Below are positions 16,018-25,155 of a stretch of DNA of 64,000 nucleotides, piece by piece. Both the position numbers and the translations under genes were made by a program. The notes beneath the pieces were generated by a model. The model was not told where the DNA came from, did not search any database, and was given only the letters and a program-made list of their open reading frames with translations. Positions within the stretch are counted from its first letter, which is position 1, and every line of letters begins with the position of its first letter. Origin of the DNA: [Ruminococcus] lactaris ATCC 29176 (GTDB taxonomy: Bacteria > Bacillota > Clostridia > Lachnospirales > Lachnospiraceae); NCBI RefSeq assembly GCF_025152405.1, contig NZ_CP102292.1:620001-684000 (forward strand), read 5' to 3'.

Positions 16018-16781
16018 AAATTTGTAGTTGTTGGGGTGATACACTTGTAAAGAAAAAGACTTCTTTGTGACGAATCGGACGCGGAAAGCAGGGATATTCC
16101 TTCGCAGTGCAGGCCCGCTTTACCTCAGCCCGTTGACCGTTTGTAACTCGAAAGTGGAAATCTTCGTGCAATGGCACTCGATTTACTTTCTCTAACAAAC
16201 GCTGCAAAGTGTCTTCGGAACGCTCCTGCTAATGCACCTGCTCAGGAACACCCTGCTTTCCGCTGGTAGTCACAGTAAGAAGTTTTTTTCTGACTCCACA
16301 GCGTAGTCACTCAACAATGCAAATTTAAAAAGAATAGAAAAAAGCCGGATGGCTATTGACTAAGATATTCGATCGTAAATATTAGACAGTAGATATTGTA
16401 TTTACTATTTGATGGAGCGTTTATCTTAGTTGATAGCCATCCGGCTCTTTATTTCTTATTGGAATTTCGTGTTTGTTGGGAGAAAATGTTCTGGCATGAG
16501 GGAAAATTTTCTGATTTGAAAAGCCTAATATCCGCCCTTGCTGTTGCGTGAGCAGTGCATTGACAAGGAGCGTTCCGAAGACACTTTGCCCAACTTGTTA
16601 AGAAACGTAAACAGGAGTGCCTCTGCACGAGTGTTTCCACGTTCCTGTTACAAGTTGTCAACGGGCTGAGGTAAAGCGGGTCCTGCACTGCGATGCAACA
16701 ACAAGTGTGGATATGGACGCTCTTCTGTCAGAAACCCTTCCTGCTGTCGCGATATTTTCACCCCAACAAATACAAATTTAC
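16018..16781. repeat. imperfect palindrome of about 760 bp
   Basis: The left half (16018-16340) and the reverse complement of the right half (16449-16781) align over nearly their whole length. Shared blocks include AATTTGTA-TTGTTGGGGTGA at the outer ends, CGCTTTACCTCAGCCCGTTG, and AAAGTGTCTTCGGAACGCTC. Between the blocks the halves have diverged, so these are two old copies of one repeat in opposite orientation. No convincing gene lies here; open frames in both arms share the peptide QRAEVKR only because the DNA is repeated. It sits between convergent genes. Confidence 0.85.
16343..16446. repeat. central hairpin of the palindrome
   Basis: 25-nt arms (AGCCGGATGGCTAT... and its complement, 23 of 25 paired) flank a 54-nt AT-rich loop; A-runs and T-runs adjoin. 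It could act as a bidirectional terminator at the symmetry centre. Confidence 0.75.
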
Positions 16782-16789
16782 AGTAAAAT

Positions 16790-18013
16790 TTACTTTCGAT
16801 ATGCGAATTTCGGCAGTCTGTTTTCTTCCGGCACGTTTACAATCCCCTGAATGAGTGGGAGTGCATAGTCGATGAAAGCCTGTCCGATATCAGAACCGTT
16901 TCCGGTGATCCACTCAGGCGGTACGGTCTTCTCCTGATTGCAAATGAGATTCACATCTTCAGGAACATAATTAATACTATAATCAGCTCCTTCTGTGCGG
17001 TGGAAGGCGATCATCTTGCCGGTTATACCATCAAGTGCAAAGTGTACACCGGAAATTCCGGCCTGGATTGCTTCTTCCTGATCGGTAGCAGAGATCATGG
17101 AAGAGGAACAACGCTGATTTACATTCAGTTCAATCGAGCGGACTTTTACGCCTAGTTTTTCTTTGACAAGATTTTCAAGGTATTTTCCTGAACCGGTGAG
17201 CATTTTATGTCCAAAAGTATCGACACCGACATCACTTGCAAGTTCGCAGATAAATGTACCGTTTCCATCATTAATTCCCTCGGATACGCATACAACAAGG
17301 TTGGAAGTATGTTCCAGTGCCTTTTTGACATCTTCAATGAAAGTGTCTGTATTAAATGCAGATTCAGGTAGGTAGATCAGGACCGGATTGTCATTCTCGA
17401 ATTTTCTTGCAAGAACACTGGCTGCTGTGAGCCATCCTGCATGGCGTCCCATGATCTCAACGATGGTGACGGACTTTTTATTATCATAAACGGAGGCATC
17501 GATGGCAATTTCACGGACAGTGGAGGCAACATATTTTGCAGCACTTCCGAATCCCGGTGTATGATCTGTGAGAACCAGGTCATTGTCGATGGTCTTTGGA
17601 ATCCCGATAAAGCAGATCTCACTGCCACTTATGGCAGCATAACGGGAAAGTTTACTTACAGTATCCATGGAGTCATTTCCGCCGATATAGAAAAAGTAAC
17701 CGATGCTGTATTCTTCAAATTTTTTAAAGAGGAGCGGATAAACGTCATCCTTCAGATCTTCCGGCAGTTTATAGCGACAGGAGCCAAGGAAAGAGCCGGG
17801 GGTTGTTTTGATCAGTTCCAGTTCACCGGACTGTTCGACGGAATTCATGTCCATGATAGTATCTGCAAGAAATCCCTCAATTCCATTGATCATGCCATAT
17901 ACAGTTCCAATCTGTTCTTTCTGCATGAGTGCTTCATATACAACACCATACAGACTGGCATTGATAACGGCGGTCGGTCCGCCAGATTGTCCTACGATTA
18001 CATTTTTTTTCAT
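16790..18013 (-). CDS. 6-phosphofructokinase, PPi-dependent type
   Basis: Phosphorylates fructose 6-phosphate in glycolysis. The ATG at 18013 (TAAGGAGG upstream) gives 407 aa. GQSGGPTAVINASL opens the protein. The phosphoryl-donor site reads GGNDSMDT instead of the ATP-type GGDGS, and PKTIDNDL and MGRHAGWL follow; these point to the diphosphate-using clade. A promoter is visible upstream. The gene converges with the mutarotase across the palindrome. Confidence 0.9.
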   Translation of the reverse strand: MKKNVIVGQSGGPTAVINASLYGVVYEALMQKEQIGTVYGMINGIEGFLADTIMDMNSVEQSGELELIKTTPGSFLGSCRYKLPEDLKDDVYPLLFKKFEEYSIGYFFYIGGNDSMDTVSKLSRYAAISGSEICFIGIPKTIDNDLVLTDHTPGFGSAAKYVASTVREIAIDASVYDNKKSVTIVEIMGRHAGWLTAASVLARKFENDNPVLIYLPESAFNTDTFIEDVKKALEHTSNLVVCVSEGINDGNGTFICELASDVGVDTFGHKMLTGSGKYLENLVKEKLGVKVRSIELNVNQRCSSSMISATDQEEAIQAGISGVHFALDGITGKMIAFHRTEGADYSINYVPEDVNLICNQEKTVPPEWITGNGSDIGQAFIDYALPLIQGIVNVPEENRLPKFAYRK

Positions 18014-18095
18014 TGAAAAATGCCTCCTTAGTATAATTGATGTACAGATTTGCTGTATTTTCCCCTTTGTGAGGAACAACAGCACATACACTTCT

Positions 18096-18147
18096 ACTAT
18101 ATAGGAAAAAAATAGATTTTACAATATCATTCATTCAATGTTATAAT
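18096..18147. promoter_or_regulatory. divergent promoters sharing one -35 hexamer
   Basis: On the - strand TTGTAA (18124-18119), 17 nt, TATAGT (18101-18096) serves phosphofructokinase. On the + strand TTACAA (18119-18124), 17 nt, TATAAT (18142-18147) serves the glycosyltransferase. The same six base pairs are used as -35 in both directions. Confidence 0.55.
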
Positions 18148-18211
18148 GTAAAAACAATAGCTGTAAAAATAAAATGATAACTTAAGGGGTATGATTCAGG
18201 AGGAGCGATAT

Positions 18212-19228
18212 ATGAAATATATTTCATTTGCTATTCCATGCTATAATTCAGAAGCATATATGGAAAAGGCAATCAATTCGATACTTGTCGGAGGAGAGGA
18301 TGTAGAGATCATTGTTGTCAATGATGGATCAAAGGATGGCACGCAGAAGATCGCTGAACGGTACCAGGAGAAGTATCCGACCATTGTAAAAGCAGTGGAA
18401 AAGGAGAACGGTGGACATGGTGATGCAGTAAACTGTGGTCTTGCACATGCGACAGGAAAGTATTTTAAAGTTGTGGACAGTGATGACTGGGTAGATAAGG
18501 AGGCATTAAAGAAAATCCTTGATGCAGTCAAAGGATTTGTGGATGCAGATTCACCGGTGGATATGGTGATCTCCAATTATGTATATGAGAAAGTCGGGAT
18601 GAAGCATAAGAAGGTGATCCGTTATGATAATGTCCTTCCGCAGAACCAGGTTTTCCGTTGGGATGACATCGGACGTTTCCGGCTGGATCAGTACATTCTG
18701 ATGCATTCGGTGATCTACAGAACCGAGATGCTGAAGCTCTGTCAGCTGGAGCTGCCGAAGCATACATTCTATGTAGATAATATTTATGTGTATTATCCAC
18801 TGCCGCATGTCAGGACATTGTATTATCTGAATGTGGATTTCTACAGATATTTTATAGGAAGAGAAGATCAGTCGGTGAATGAGAAGGTAATGATCGGCCG
18901 GATCGATCAGCAGTTATTTGTAACGAAGCGGATGATCGAGATGTATGAGCTTCGCATGATCACGAGCAAAAAGCTCAGAAAATATATGATCAATTATCTT
19001 GCAATCATGATGACGGTTTCATCGATCCTCTGTATCCGTTCTAAAAAGCAGGAGAATCTTGTTAAAAAGAAAGAACTGTGGGCTTATCTGAAAAAGAAGG
19101 ATTATAAGACTTATGTAAAGATCCGGTATGGAATCCTCGGACAGACGATGAATCTGCCGGGACGTTCGGGAAGAAAGGTTTCCTCGTTAGCTTATAGCGT
19201 TGCACGGAGACTGATCGGATTTAATTAA
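18212..19228 (+). CDS. family 2 glycosyltransferase
   Basis: GT-A fold sugar transferase, 338 aa. SFAIPCYNSEAYMEKAI at the N-terminus and VVNDGSKDGT form the nucleotide site; VVDSDDWVD carries the metal-binding acidic motif at about residue 95. A basic C-terminal tail may lie at the membrane. The ATG at 18212 follows GGAGGAGCG by 6 nt, better than the ATG at 18191. It stands alone with its own promoter and terminator; acceptor and product are not known. Confidence 0.9.
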   Translation: MKYISFAIPCYNSEAYMEKAINSILVGGEDVEIIVVNDGSKDGTQKIAERYQEKYPTIVKAVEKENGGHGDAVNCGLAHATGKYFKVVDSDDWVDKEALKKILDAVKGFVDADSPVDMVISNYVYEKVGMKHKKVIRYDNVLPQNQVFRWDDIGRFRLDQYILMHSVIYRTEMLKLCQLELPKHTFYVDNIYVYYPLPHVRTLYYLNVDFYRYFIGREDQSVNEKVMIGRIDQQLFVTKRMIEMYELRMITSKKLRKYMINYLAIMMTVSSILCIRSKKQENLVKKKELWAYLKKKDYKTYVKIRYGILGQTMNLPGRSGRKVSSLAYSVARRLIGFN

Positions 19229-19242
19229 AATGGCAGACATAG

Positions 19243-19292
19243 AAAAATAAGTACACTGATTTTCAAAGTTGAAAAGGTGTACTTATTTTTTT
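19243..19292. terminator. terminator after glycosyltransferase
   Basis: AAATAAGTACAC ... GTGTACTTATTT with a 20-nt loop and T-tail. It also contains the stop codon of the truncated regulator on the opposite strand. Confidence 0.8.
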
Positions 19293-19426
19293 ATGTCTTT
19301 GCATTTTGATAATCCGAGAAAGTAATCTGCAGATACATGATAATATTGACATAGTCTTATAAGATGACGAATGGGAAGTTCATTAGCACCGTGTTCATAG
19401 CGGGCATACATTGTTTGGTGGTCCAA
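19283..19426 (-). pseudogene. 3' remnant of an XRE-family regulator
   Basis: Read on the - strand, the last 46 or so codons of a helix-turn-helix protein are present: QTMYARYEHGANELPI, then a region ending ADYFLGLSK. This is the usual end of an XRE DNA-binding domain. A stop codon lies just upstream in frame and the 5' part of the gene is missing. Confidence 0.65.
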
Positions 19427-19431
19427 GATTT

Positions 19432-19557
19432 ATGGCAGATAATATGCATTGTCAGTTGTATATAAGTTCATCTGATGGAAAACAGTATCGTGTGGTTTGT
19501 AAAGAAGTAGAAAAGGTAAAAGGAATATTAGAAAAAAAAGTACATATACTAGTATGA
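19432..19557 (+). pseudogene. short hypothetical ORF or gene fragment
   Basis: A 41-codon frame starts at ATG 19432 without a ribosome site and ends KVKGILEKKVHILV. It begins exactly where the regulator remnant stops, so it may be the tail of another lost gene. Family not recognised. Confidence 0.3.
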
Positions 19558-19605
19558 ATCCTATGGATTAGAAAAAACCAGAGGATTGGAAAGGAAGTAT
19601 ATGAC

Positions 19606-20235
19606 ATGGCTGTTAATTTTTCCGAAAGTAAGACGAAAGAGAATCTGATGCGGGCATTTGCCGGGGAGAGCCAGGCAAGAAATCGGTATACCTTTGCGGC
19701 AGAGCAGTGCAGAAGAGAGGGAATGCAGTCGATCGGAGGCATTTTTCTGTATACGGCAGATCAGGAGCTGGCACATGCACGGAGATTTTACGAATTGTTA
19801 AAACCGGAAACGGGGACGACAATTTTTATTGATGGTAGTTATCCGGTGGATGAGCCGGGGAGTGTTCAGGATTTGTTGCAGGCGGCAGCCCACAATGAAA
19901 ATGAAGAGGCGGTGGATGTGTATCCGGCTTTTGCGAGAATAGCCAAAGAAGAAGGTTTTTACGAGGCAGCATCTACATTTATGCAGATTGCAGAGATTGA
20001 GGCAATGCATAGATGCAGATTTCAGAAGCTTGCCGAACTGCTGAAAGATCATACATTTTTTGAGAGATGTGAAACCGGAAAATGGATCTGTACCAACTGT
20101 GGTCATGTTCATGAGGGGCGGCAGGCTCCGGCAGTATGCCCTGTCTGCCGGCACGACAGGGGATATTTCCTGCCTTATGAACTGGCGTGCTATGTTTTTG
20201 GGGAGTGTGATTTTTCAGGATCAAAGAAGGATTAA
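19606..20235 (+). CDS. rbr: rubrerythrin
   Basis: Non-haem diiron peroxidase that removes hydrogen peroxide in anaerobes. The four-helix domain carries the iron ligands in NLMRAFAGESQARNRY, DQELAHARRF, NENEEAVDVYPAFA and IAEIEAMHRCRF. The C-terminal rubredoxin-like domain has CTNCGHVH and CPVC. At 209 aa it is slightly longer than usual, with about 15 extra C-terminal residues. GGAAAGGAAG precedes the ATG. Probably monocistronic. Confidence 0.93.
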   Translation: MAVNFSESKTKENLMRAFAGESQARNRYTFAAEQCRREGMQSIGGIFLYTADQELAHARRFYELLKPETGTTIFIDGSYPVDEPGSVQDLLQAAAHNENEEAVDVYPAFARIAKEEGFYEAASTFMQIAEIEAMHRCRFQKLAELLKDHTFFERCETGKWICTNCGHVHEGRQAPAVCPVCRHDRGYFLPYELACYVFGECDFSGSKKD

Positions 20236-20351
20236 GATGCAGAGACTGCGGTGCTGCCGGAAATTTCTGACAGCACTGAGCCTGCCAGGAGCAGGAATGC
20301 ACCGGTCAGTTGTAAAAATGACTTTACTGGAGCATTAACCGTTTATCCAGT

Positions 20352-20394
20352 GTGTCGTAAACCCCCTTGCTTTAGCTATGGGGATATAAGACAC
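20352..20394 (+). repeat. hairpin resembling an IS200/IS605 right end
   Basis: GTGTC ... GACAC encloses CCCC ... GGGG with the loop TTGCTTTAGCTAT. This architecture resembles the subterminal hairpin of IS605/TnpB elements, but neither tnpA nor tnpB is near. It is either a remnant or a terminator-like structure after rubrerythrin. Confidence 0.35.
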
Positions 20395-20480
20395 TTCCAT
20401 CGAATTTACGCAAGTAATTGAAGATGGAACAAAATATCCTTGTATTAGATTTAAAATGGCATATAATACATATATGAATA

Positions 20481-20497
20481 GATGTCGGGGTCAAAAT
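20481..20497 (+). repeat. solitary end of the inverted-end element family
   Basis: GATGTCGGGGTCAAAA is present without a partner end. A short hairpin (CGGCATTCC/GGAATGCCG, 20499-20527) follows at once. Confidence 0.5.
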
Positions 20498-20590
20498 CCG
20501 GCATTCCGCAGAATAGGAATGCCGAAATAAGAAAAATCTGTCGGCAGCAGCAGGAACATTTTGGGAATACCTGAGTGAATATGGAGGAGA

Positions 20591-21337
20591 ATGTGGGAAA
20601 TGAGAAATTTAGAAAGTCTGGCTGAATTGAAAAAGCAGGGGAAAATGCGGATAGAAGAACGAAGAGATAATTTTGTACGTCAGAGTCTTTTGTCGGATGA
20701 ATTTCTGGATCTGATTCAGCGGAATAAAAAGCCATTTGATCTTCTGATGTGCTATTACGAATGTGCAATTATGGAAGTGGAAACGAAATTCAAGGTTCTG
20801 AATCAGGAACATTCACTGGAGTATGACCGCAATCCGATTGAAAGTATTAAGACAAGAGTGAAGTCCTATGAAAGCATTTTGAAAAAGATCCGTAAAAAAG
20901 ATATACCAATTACGATGGAGGCAATCGAGGAAAATATTAAAGATATAGCGGGCGTGAGAGTGATCTGTTCTTTTCAGGATGATATTTATGCGTTGGAAGA
21001 AAGCTTTCTTAAGCAGGATGATATCGAACTGATCGAGCGGAAAGATTACATAAAAAATCCCAAGCCGAGCGGATACCGCAGCCTTCATCTGATTGTTCAG
21101 GTTCCGATCTTTTTGCAGAATACAAAGAAGTTTGTCAATGTGGAGGTTCAGTTCAGGACGATCGCGATGGATTTCTGGGCAAGTCTTGAACATAAAATGA
21201 GATATAAAAAGGATATCCCTGAATCACAGGTGAAATTTCTTCAGGAGGAACTGTACGACTGTGCAGAACAGAGTGCAAAGCTGGATGAGCGGATGCAGGG
21301 AATCCGGGATGTGATCGGATGGAATAAGAATGAGTAA
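20591..21337 (+). CDS. small alarmone synthetase (RelA/SpoT-domain GTP pyrophosphokinase)
   Basis: Makes (p)ppGpp from ATP and GTP/GDP in the stringent response. It has only the synthetase domain: the GVRVICSF region, KPSGYRSLHLIVQVP, and VEVQFRTIAMDFWASLEHKMRYK, followed by a short C-terminal helix. There are no hydrolase or TGS/ACT domains, so it is a RelQ/RelP-type enzyme. The start is ambiguous: the ATG at 20591 is only 3 nt from GGAGG, while the ATG at 20600 is about 12 nt away. Confidence 0.9.
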   Translation: MWEMRNLESLAELKKQGKMRIEERRDNFVRQSLLSDEFLDLIQRNKKPFDLLMCYYECAIMEVETKFKVLNQEHSLEYDRNPIESIKTRVKSYESILKKIRKKDIPITMEAIEENIKDIAGVRVICSFQDDIYALEESFLKQDDIELIERKDYIKNPKPSGYRSLHLIVQVPIFLQNTKKFVNVEVQFRTIAMDFWASLEHKMRYKKDIPESQVKFLQEELYDCAEQSAKLDERMQGIRDVIGWNKNE

Positions 21338-21398
21338 AGTTGGAATGAATGAATAAAATTTCTCATAGAAATGAAAAGAAAACCTTTATGGAAATCTT

Positions 21399-23171
21399 AT
21401 GAGTCAGAAAATTGAAAACCAGTTAAATCTCGCCCTGGATGCAACAGAGGCAGAACGACAGAGGAGCAGAAGCCTGAACGTAGGCTATGACGAAGAAGAA
21501 AATGAATGGGAGCTGATCCTGAAATATTCGGGATCACTGGAGCCGGTAAGAGAACTTGCGGTGTATGTAACTGAGCTGACCGGGGGTTATGTAATTATTC
21601 AGATTAAGGAAAGCCGGATTGAAGAACTGGCAGCACTTCCTGAAGTTGAGTTTATAGAAAAACCGAAAAATTTGTATTTTCAGGTGGAAAATGGAAGACG
21701 TGTATCCTGTATTGACGAAGTACAGGCTGCGTCTTCTTTTTTTTCAGCAGGGCAGGATATAGGCAAGGAAAGTGGAGAAGGAGTGCTGATTGGAATTGTA
21801 GACAGTGGGATTGACTATGAAAATCCTGATTTCAGAAATGCGGATGGGACAACGAGAATTGCAGCACTATGGGATCAGACAGTGGAAACCGGACTGCCTC
21901 CTGCGGGCTATAATGTAGGAACAGAATTTACATCTCAGCAGATCAATGCGGCACTTCAGACAGCAGGGCATGAAGAACGTTTCCGTCTTGTTCCCAGCCG
22001 TGATATCAGTGGTCATGGAACTGCTGTGGCAGGAATTGCAGCAGGAAATGGACGAGGGAGTCAGGGCGGACGATACAGAGGTGTTGCACCGGAAGCAGAA
22101 CTGCTTATTGTGAAGATGGGGATACCGGGAGAGTATGGATTTCCAAGAACGACTCAGTTGATGCGGGGAGTGGACTATATTATAAGGAAAGCAGAGGAAT
22201 TAAAAAAGCCGGTAGCAGTCAATATCAGTTTTGGCAATACTTATGGATCTCATGATGGAACCAGCTTACTTGAGCGGTATCTGAATACCGTGTCTGAACG
22301 GTGGAAAAATGTAATCTGTGTCGGAAGCGGCAACGAAGGAACGACAGCAGGTCATGCGGCCGGTGAACTGGAGAGCAGAATGACGACAGAAGTTCAACTG
22401 GCTGTGCAGGAAAGAGAGGTGTCGTTAAATCTTCAGATCTGGAAATCCTATGTGGATGAAGTGGCAATCATGCTGATTGATCCATCGGGCAATGCTTCCG
22501 GGCGGATCGACGAAAGAACGGGTATACAGAGGATTACAGTAGGAGAGACAGAACTTCTGATCTACTATGGCGAACCGAAACCCTATTCTGTGCGGCAGGA
22601 AATCTATATTACATTTCTTCCGGAGAGTAATTTTATTACCCCGGGAGTGTGGACAATACGTCTGGTGCCGGGAAAGATTGTGGATAAATCCTGGCAGATG
22701 TGGCTTCCGGCACAAAGTGCATTGAATGTAGGAACAGCATTTCTTAAGCCGGACAGTGCAACAACGCTTACGATTCCTTCTACGGCATCGCTGGTCATAA
22801 CAGTGGCAGCGTACGATGCACTGACATTTTCCTATGCAGATTTTTCGGGACGGGGACCGGCACAGATGTATGAAGGAGGAGGAGTCCCGAAACCTGATCT
22901 TGCCGCACCCGGAGTGCGGGTGACAGCACCTGCGACAGGGGGAGGCTACGCAGAATTTACAGGAACTTCTTTTGCCACACCGTTTGTGACGGGCAGTGCG
23001 GCACTTCTGATGGAATGGGGAATTGTGAAAGGACAGGATTTATATCTGTATGGTGAGAAAGTGAAAGCTTATTTAAGACGCGGGGCGAGGGAACTGCCGG
23101 GGTATGGTCGGTGGCCGAATGGTGAGATGGGGTATGGTGTGCTGTGTGTCCGGGATAGTCTGCCGGGGTGA
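21399..23171 (+). CDS. S8 family (subtilisin-like) peptidase, Csp-like
   Basis: Serine protease of 590 aa with the full triad: Asp135 in VDSGIDY, His206 in GHGTAVAG, Ser524 in GTSFATP. A prodomain-like segment precedes it, and a jelly-roll insertion (about residues 330-460) separates His and Ser, as in the clostridial germination proteases of the CspB type. No signal peptide is visible. Relatives cleave the SleC pro-enzyme during spore germination; no such partner is near, so the substrate is unknown. The ribosome site is weak. Confidence 0.88.
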   Translation: MSQKIENQLNLALDATEAERQRSRSLNVGYDEEENEWELILKYSGSLEPVRELAVYVTELTGGYVIIQIKESRIEELAALPEVEFIEKPKNLYFQVENGRRVSCIDEVQAASSFFSAGQDIGKESGEGVLIGIVDSGIDYENPDFRNADGTTRIAALWDQTVETGLPPAGYNVGTEFTSQQINAALQTAGHEERFRLVPSRDISGHGTAVAGIAAGNGRGSQGGRYRGVAPEAELLIVKMGIPGEYGFPRTTQLMRGVDYIIRKAEELKKPVAVNISFGNTYGSHDGTSLLERYLNTVSERWKNVICVGSGNEGTTAGHAAGELESRMTTEVQLAVQEREVSLNLQIWKSYVDEVAIMLIDPSGNASGRIDERTGIQRITVGETELLIYYGEPKPYSVRQEIYITFLPESNFITPGVWTIRLVPGKIVDKSWQMWLPAQSALNVGTAFLKPDSATTLTIPSTASLVITVAAYDALTFSYADFSGRGPAQMYEGGGVPKPDLAAPGVRVTAPATGGGYAEFTGTSFATPFVTGSAALLMEWGIVKGQDLYLYGEKVKAYLRRGARELPGYGRWPNGEMGYGVLCVRDSLPG

Positions 23172-23287
23172 AATGATTTTAGAAATATATAATGCGGAAT
23201 CATGAAGTGAGTATAATATGTATTGCGATAAGCATGAAAAATAGTTATAGTTAAAGGTAAAAGACGTGAATGGAGAGGAGCGGTAAA

Positions 23288-24796
23288 ATGACGATAGAAG
23301 AAGTATTGGCAGTCGAAGAAATGCAGGTATTTGACAGGAAAAGTGTCAATATTGCTCCCAAAGTATTGGCAATACCAATTATTGCATTTGCAAATGCTGA
23401 TGGTGGCACAGTTGCCATTGGAATATCTGACAAGACACGCAGGATAGAAGGTGTCGATTATGACATCCAAAAGTTGAATGAACTTCTTCGGGTACCGTTT
23501 GATTTTTGTGTTCCGACTGTGAAAGTAGAAATAGAAAAAGTCCAGTGTATTGATTTTAAAGGAAGAGAGAATCATGTTCTTCTTATGCATATTGAACCAA
23601 GTATGGAAGTACATGCGAATCAGGCAGATGAAGTGTTTATGCGTGTTGGAGATAAATCAAAAAAGCTCGCTTTTGAAGAACGAATGCAGTTGATGTATGA
23701 TAAAGGAGAACGATTTTTTGAAGATAAACCGGTTCCGGAAACTGATATAGAGGATATTGATTTAGCTTTTGTAGAAAAATATATTGCTCAAATCGGCTAT
23801 TCCAAGACAGCAATGGAATATTTGAGGGAAAATAAAGGATTTATAAAAGAAAAAAATGGGAAAGTGCAGATAAGTTCTGCGGCAATATTGTTATTCGGTA
23901 AAAATCCGCAGTTATATTTCCCAAGAGCACGTGTACGTTTTATTCGTTATGAAGGGACAGAAGAACGTGTCGGAACACAGATGAATGTTATCAAGGATGT
24001 CATTTTTGAAGGAAATATACTGAAGATGATAACAGATGCAGTTGCATACCTAGATACACAAATTAAGGAAAAAACTTATCTGGGCGAGGATGGGTTATTT
24101 GTAACAGAAGAAGAATATCCGAAGTTTGTCCGACAGGAAATTATTGTAAATGCTGTTACACATCGAGATTACAGTATTAGAGGAACTGATATTCAGATAA
24201 AAATGTTTGATGATAGGATTGTTGTGGAAAGTCCGGGAAAGTTACCGGGACTTGTGAAAACAGACAATATCCGACATACACATTTTTCTAGGAATCCAAA
24301 GATTGCAGAATTTTTGAAAGTATATAGCTTTGTAAAGGAATATGGCGAGGGTGTTGACCGTATGTGCAAAGAGTTAGAAGCGGTAGGTTTACAAGATCCT
24401 GAATATAGACTGAATGCTTTTATGCTCCAGACAACAATCAGAAACAGTACTTTAACTGATAAAAAACCACGGTTTGGAGAAGAAAACCACGGTTTGGTTG
24501 ATAAAAAACCACGGTTTGGAGAAGAAAACCACGGTTTGGTTGATAAAAAACCACTGTTTCAAGTTATTGACGATGCAGTCTGCAATAAGATTTTGACTCC
24601 TACCATTTCGGAAAATGTGAAAGAAATTGTTGAGGCTTTTGACATGAATCAGATTTTTGGTCGTAAGGAAGTAAAAAAAGAACTTGGATATGGTGATTAT
24701 AAAGCAGGAAAAGCAATAGAGGCCATGCAAGTATTGAACATCGCAATTCCTGTAGAAGGAAAAGGAAAGGGAAAGTATATTTTAAAGGAAATGTAG
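23288..24796 (+). CDS. AlbA-domain ATP-binding regulator
   Basis: 503-aa protein. The N-terminal Schlafen/AlbA_2-type domain carries FDRKSVNIAPKVLAIPIIAFANADGGTVAIG. Then comes an ATP-binding domain of HATPase_c_4 type with VRQEIIVNAVTHRDYSIRG and ESPGKLPG, and a winged-helix C-terminus. Such proteins are annotated as transcriptional regulators or RecG-like; their action is poorly known. GAGAGGAGCGG stands before the ATG at 23288. Between the ATPase and C-terminal parts lies a tandem repeat (DKKPRFGEENHGLV). Confidence 0.8.
   Translation: MTIEEVLAVEEMQVFDRKSVNIAPKVLAIPIIAFANADGGTVAIGISDKTRRIEGVDYDIQKLNELLRVPFDFCVPTVKVEIEKVQCIDFKGRENHVLLMHIEPSMEVHANQADEVFMRVGDKSKKLAFEERMQLMYDKGERFFEDKPVPETDIEDIDLAFVEKYIAQIGYSKTAMEYLRENKGFIKEKNGKVQISSAAILLFGKNPQLYFPRARVRFIRYEGTEERVGTQMNVIKDVIFEGNILKMITDAVAYLDTQIKEKTYLGEDGLFVTEEEYPKFVRQEIIVNAVTHRDYSIRGTDIQIKMFDDRIVVESPGKLPGLVKTDNIRHTHFSRNPKIAEFLKVYSFVKEYGEGVDRMCKELEAVGLQDPEYRLNAFMLQTTIRNSTLTDKKPRFGEENHGLVDKKPRFGEENHGLVDKKPLFQVIDDAVCNKILTPTISENVKEIVEAFDMNQIFGRKEVKKELGYGDYKAGKAIEAMQVLNIAIPVEGKGKGKYILKEM
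24458..24556 (+). repeat. 42-nt tandem repeat in the AlbA-type gene
   Basis: Two full 42-nt units and a 15-nt partial unit encode DKKPRFGEENHGLV. The sub-motif ACCACGGTTTGG occurs four times in two registers. The repeat keeps the frame. Confidence 0.9.
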
Positions 24797-24840
24797 TGGT
24801 TAGTTTCATTGGTCTCAAAACAAAAGTGGGAGGGAAGAAT

Positions 24841-25155
24841 ATGGAACCTACGAAAAAGGATTGGAAACTGTACAGAGAACGAATTGGTGACTGGCAGGAA
24901 GCATATATGGAAAAACTTGTGCAGAAATATGTGGAGTATTTACAGGAAAATCTACCAGCATCAGATAAGTTTTGGGAATTGGAGAATCGGATTAAAAATG
25001 ATAAGAAAAAGCCGGGAGTTCTCATTGAAGTGCGAAAATCGTCAATGATATGGGATATTGTACGATTAATTCATGATGAGGTAGTTACGGTAAAGGATCT
25101 TGAGGGATTCAGTAATGAGTTGGTCGAAGCAGTAGAGTTAATACTTAATAGATAA
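24841..25155 (+). CDS. hypothetical protein, 104 aa
   Basis: GTGGGAGGG lies 7 nt before the ATG at 24841. The charged, helical protein begins MEPTKKDWKLYRERIGDW and contains DKFWELENRIKNDKKKPGV. It looks like a small conserved clostridial protein of unknown function. It begins 44 nt after the AlbA-type regulator and may share its transcript. No membrane segment or metal motif is visible. Confidence 0.7.
   Translation: MEPTKKDWKLYRERIGDWQEAYMEKLVQKYVEYLQENLPASDKFWELENRIKNDKKKPGVLIEVRKSSMIWDIVRLIHDEVVTVKDLEGFSNELVEAVELILNR

Noticed and set aside
15671..16850. ORFs in the palindrome arms sharing the peptide QRAEVKR
   Set aside because: They overlap opposite-strand genes or the repeat arms, lack ribosome sites, and their similarity is explained by the inverted DNA copies.
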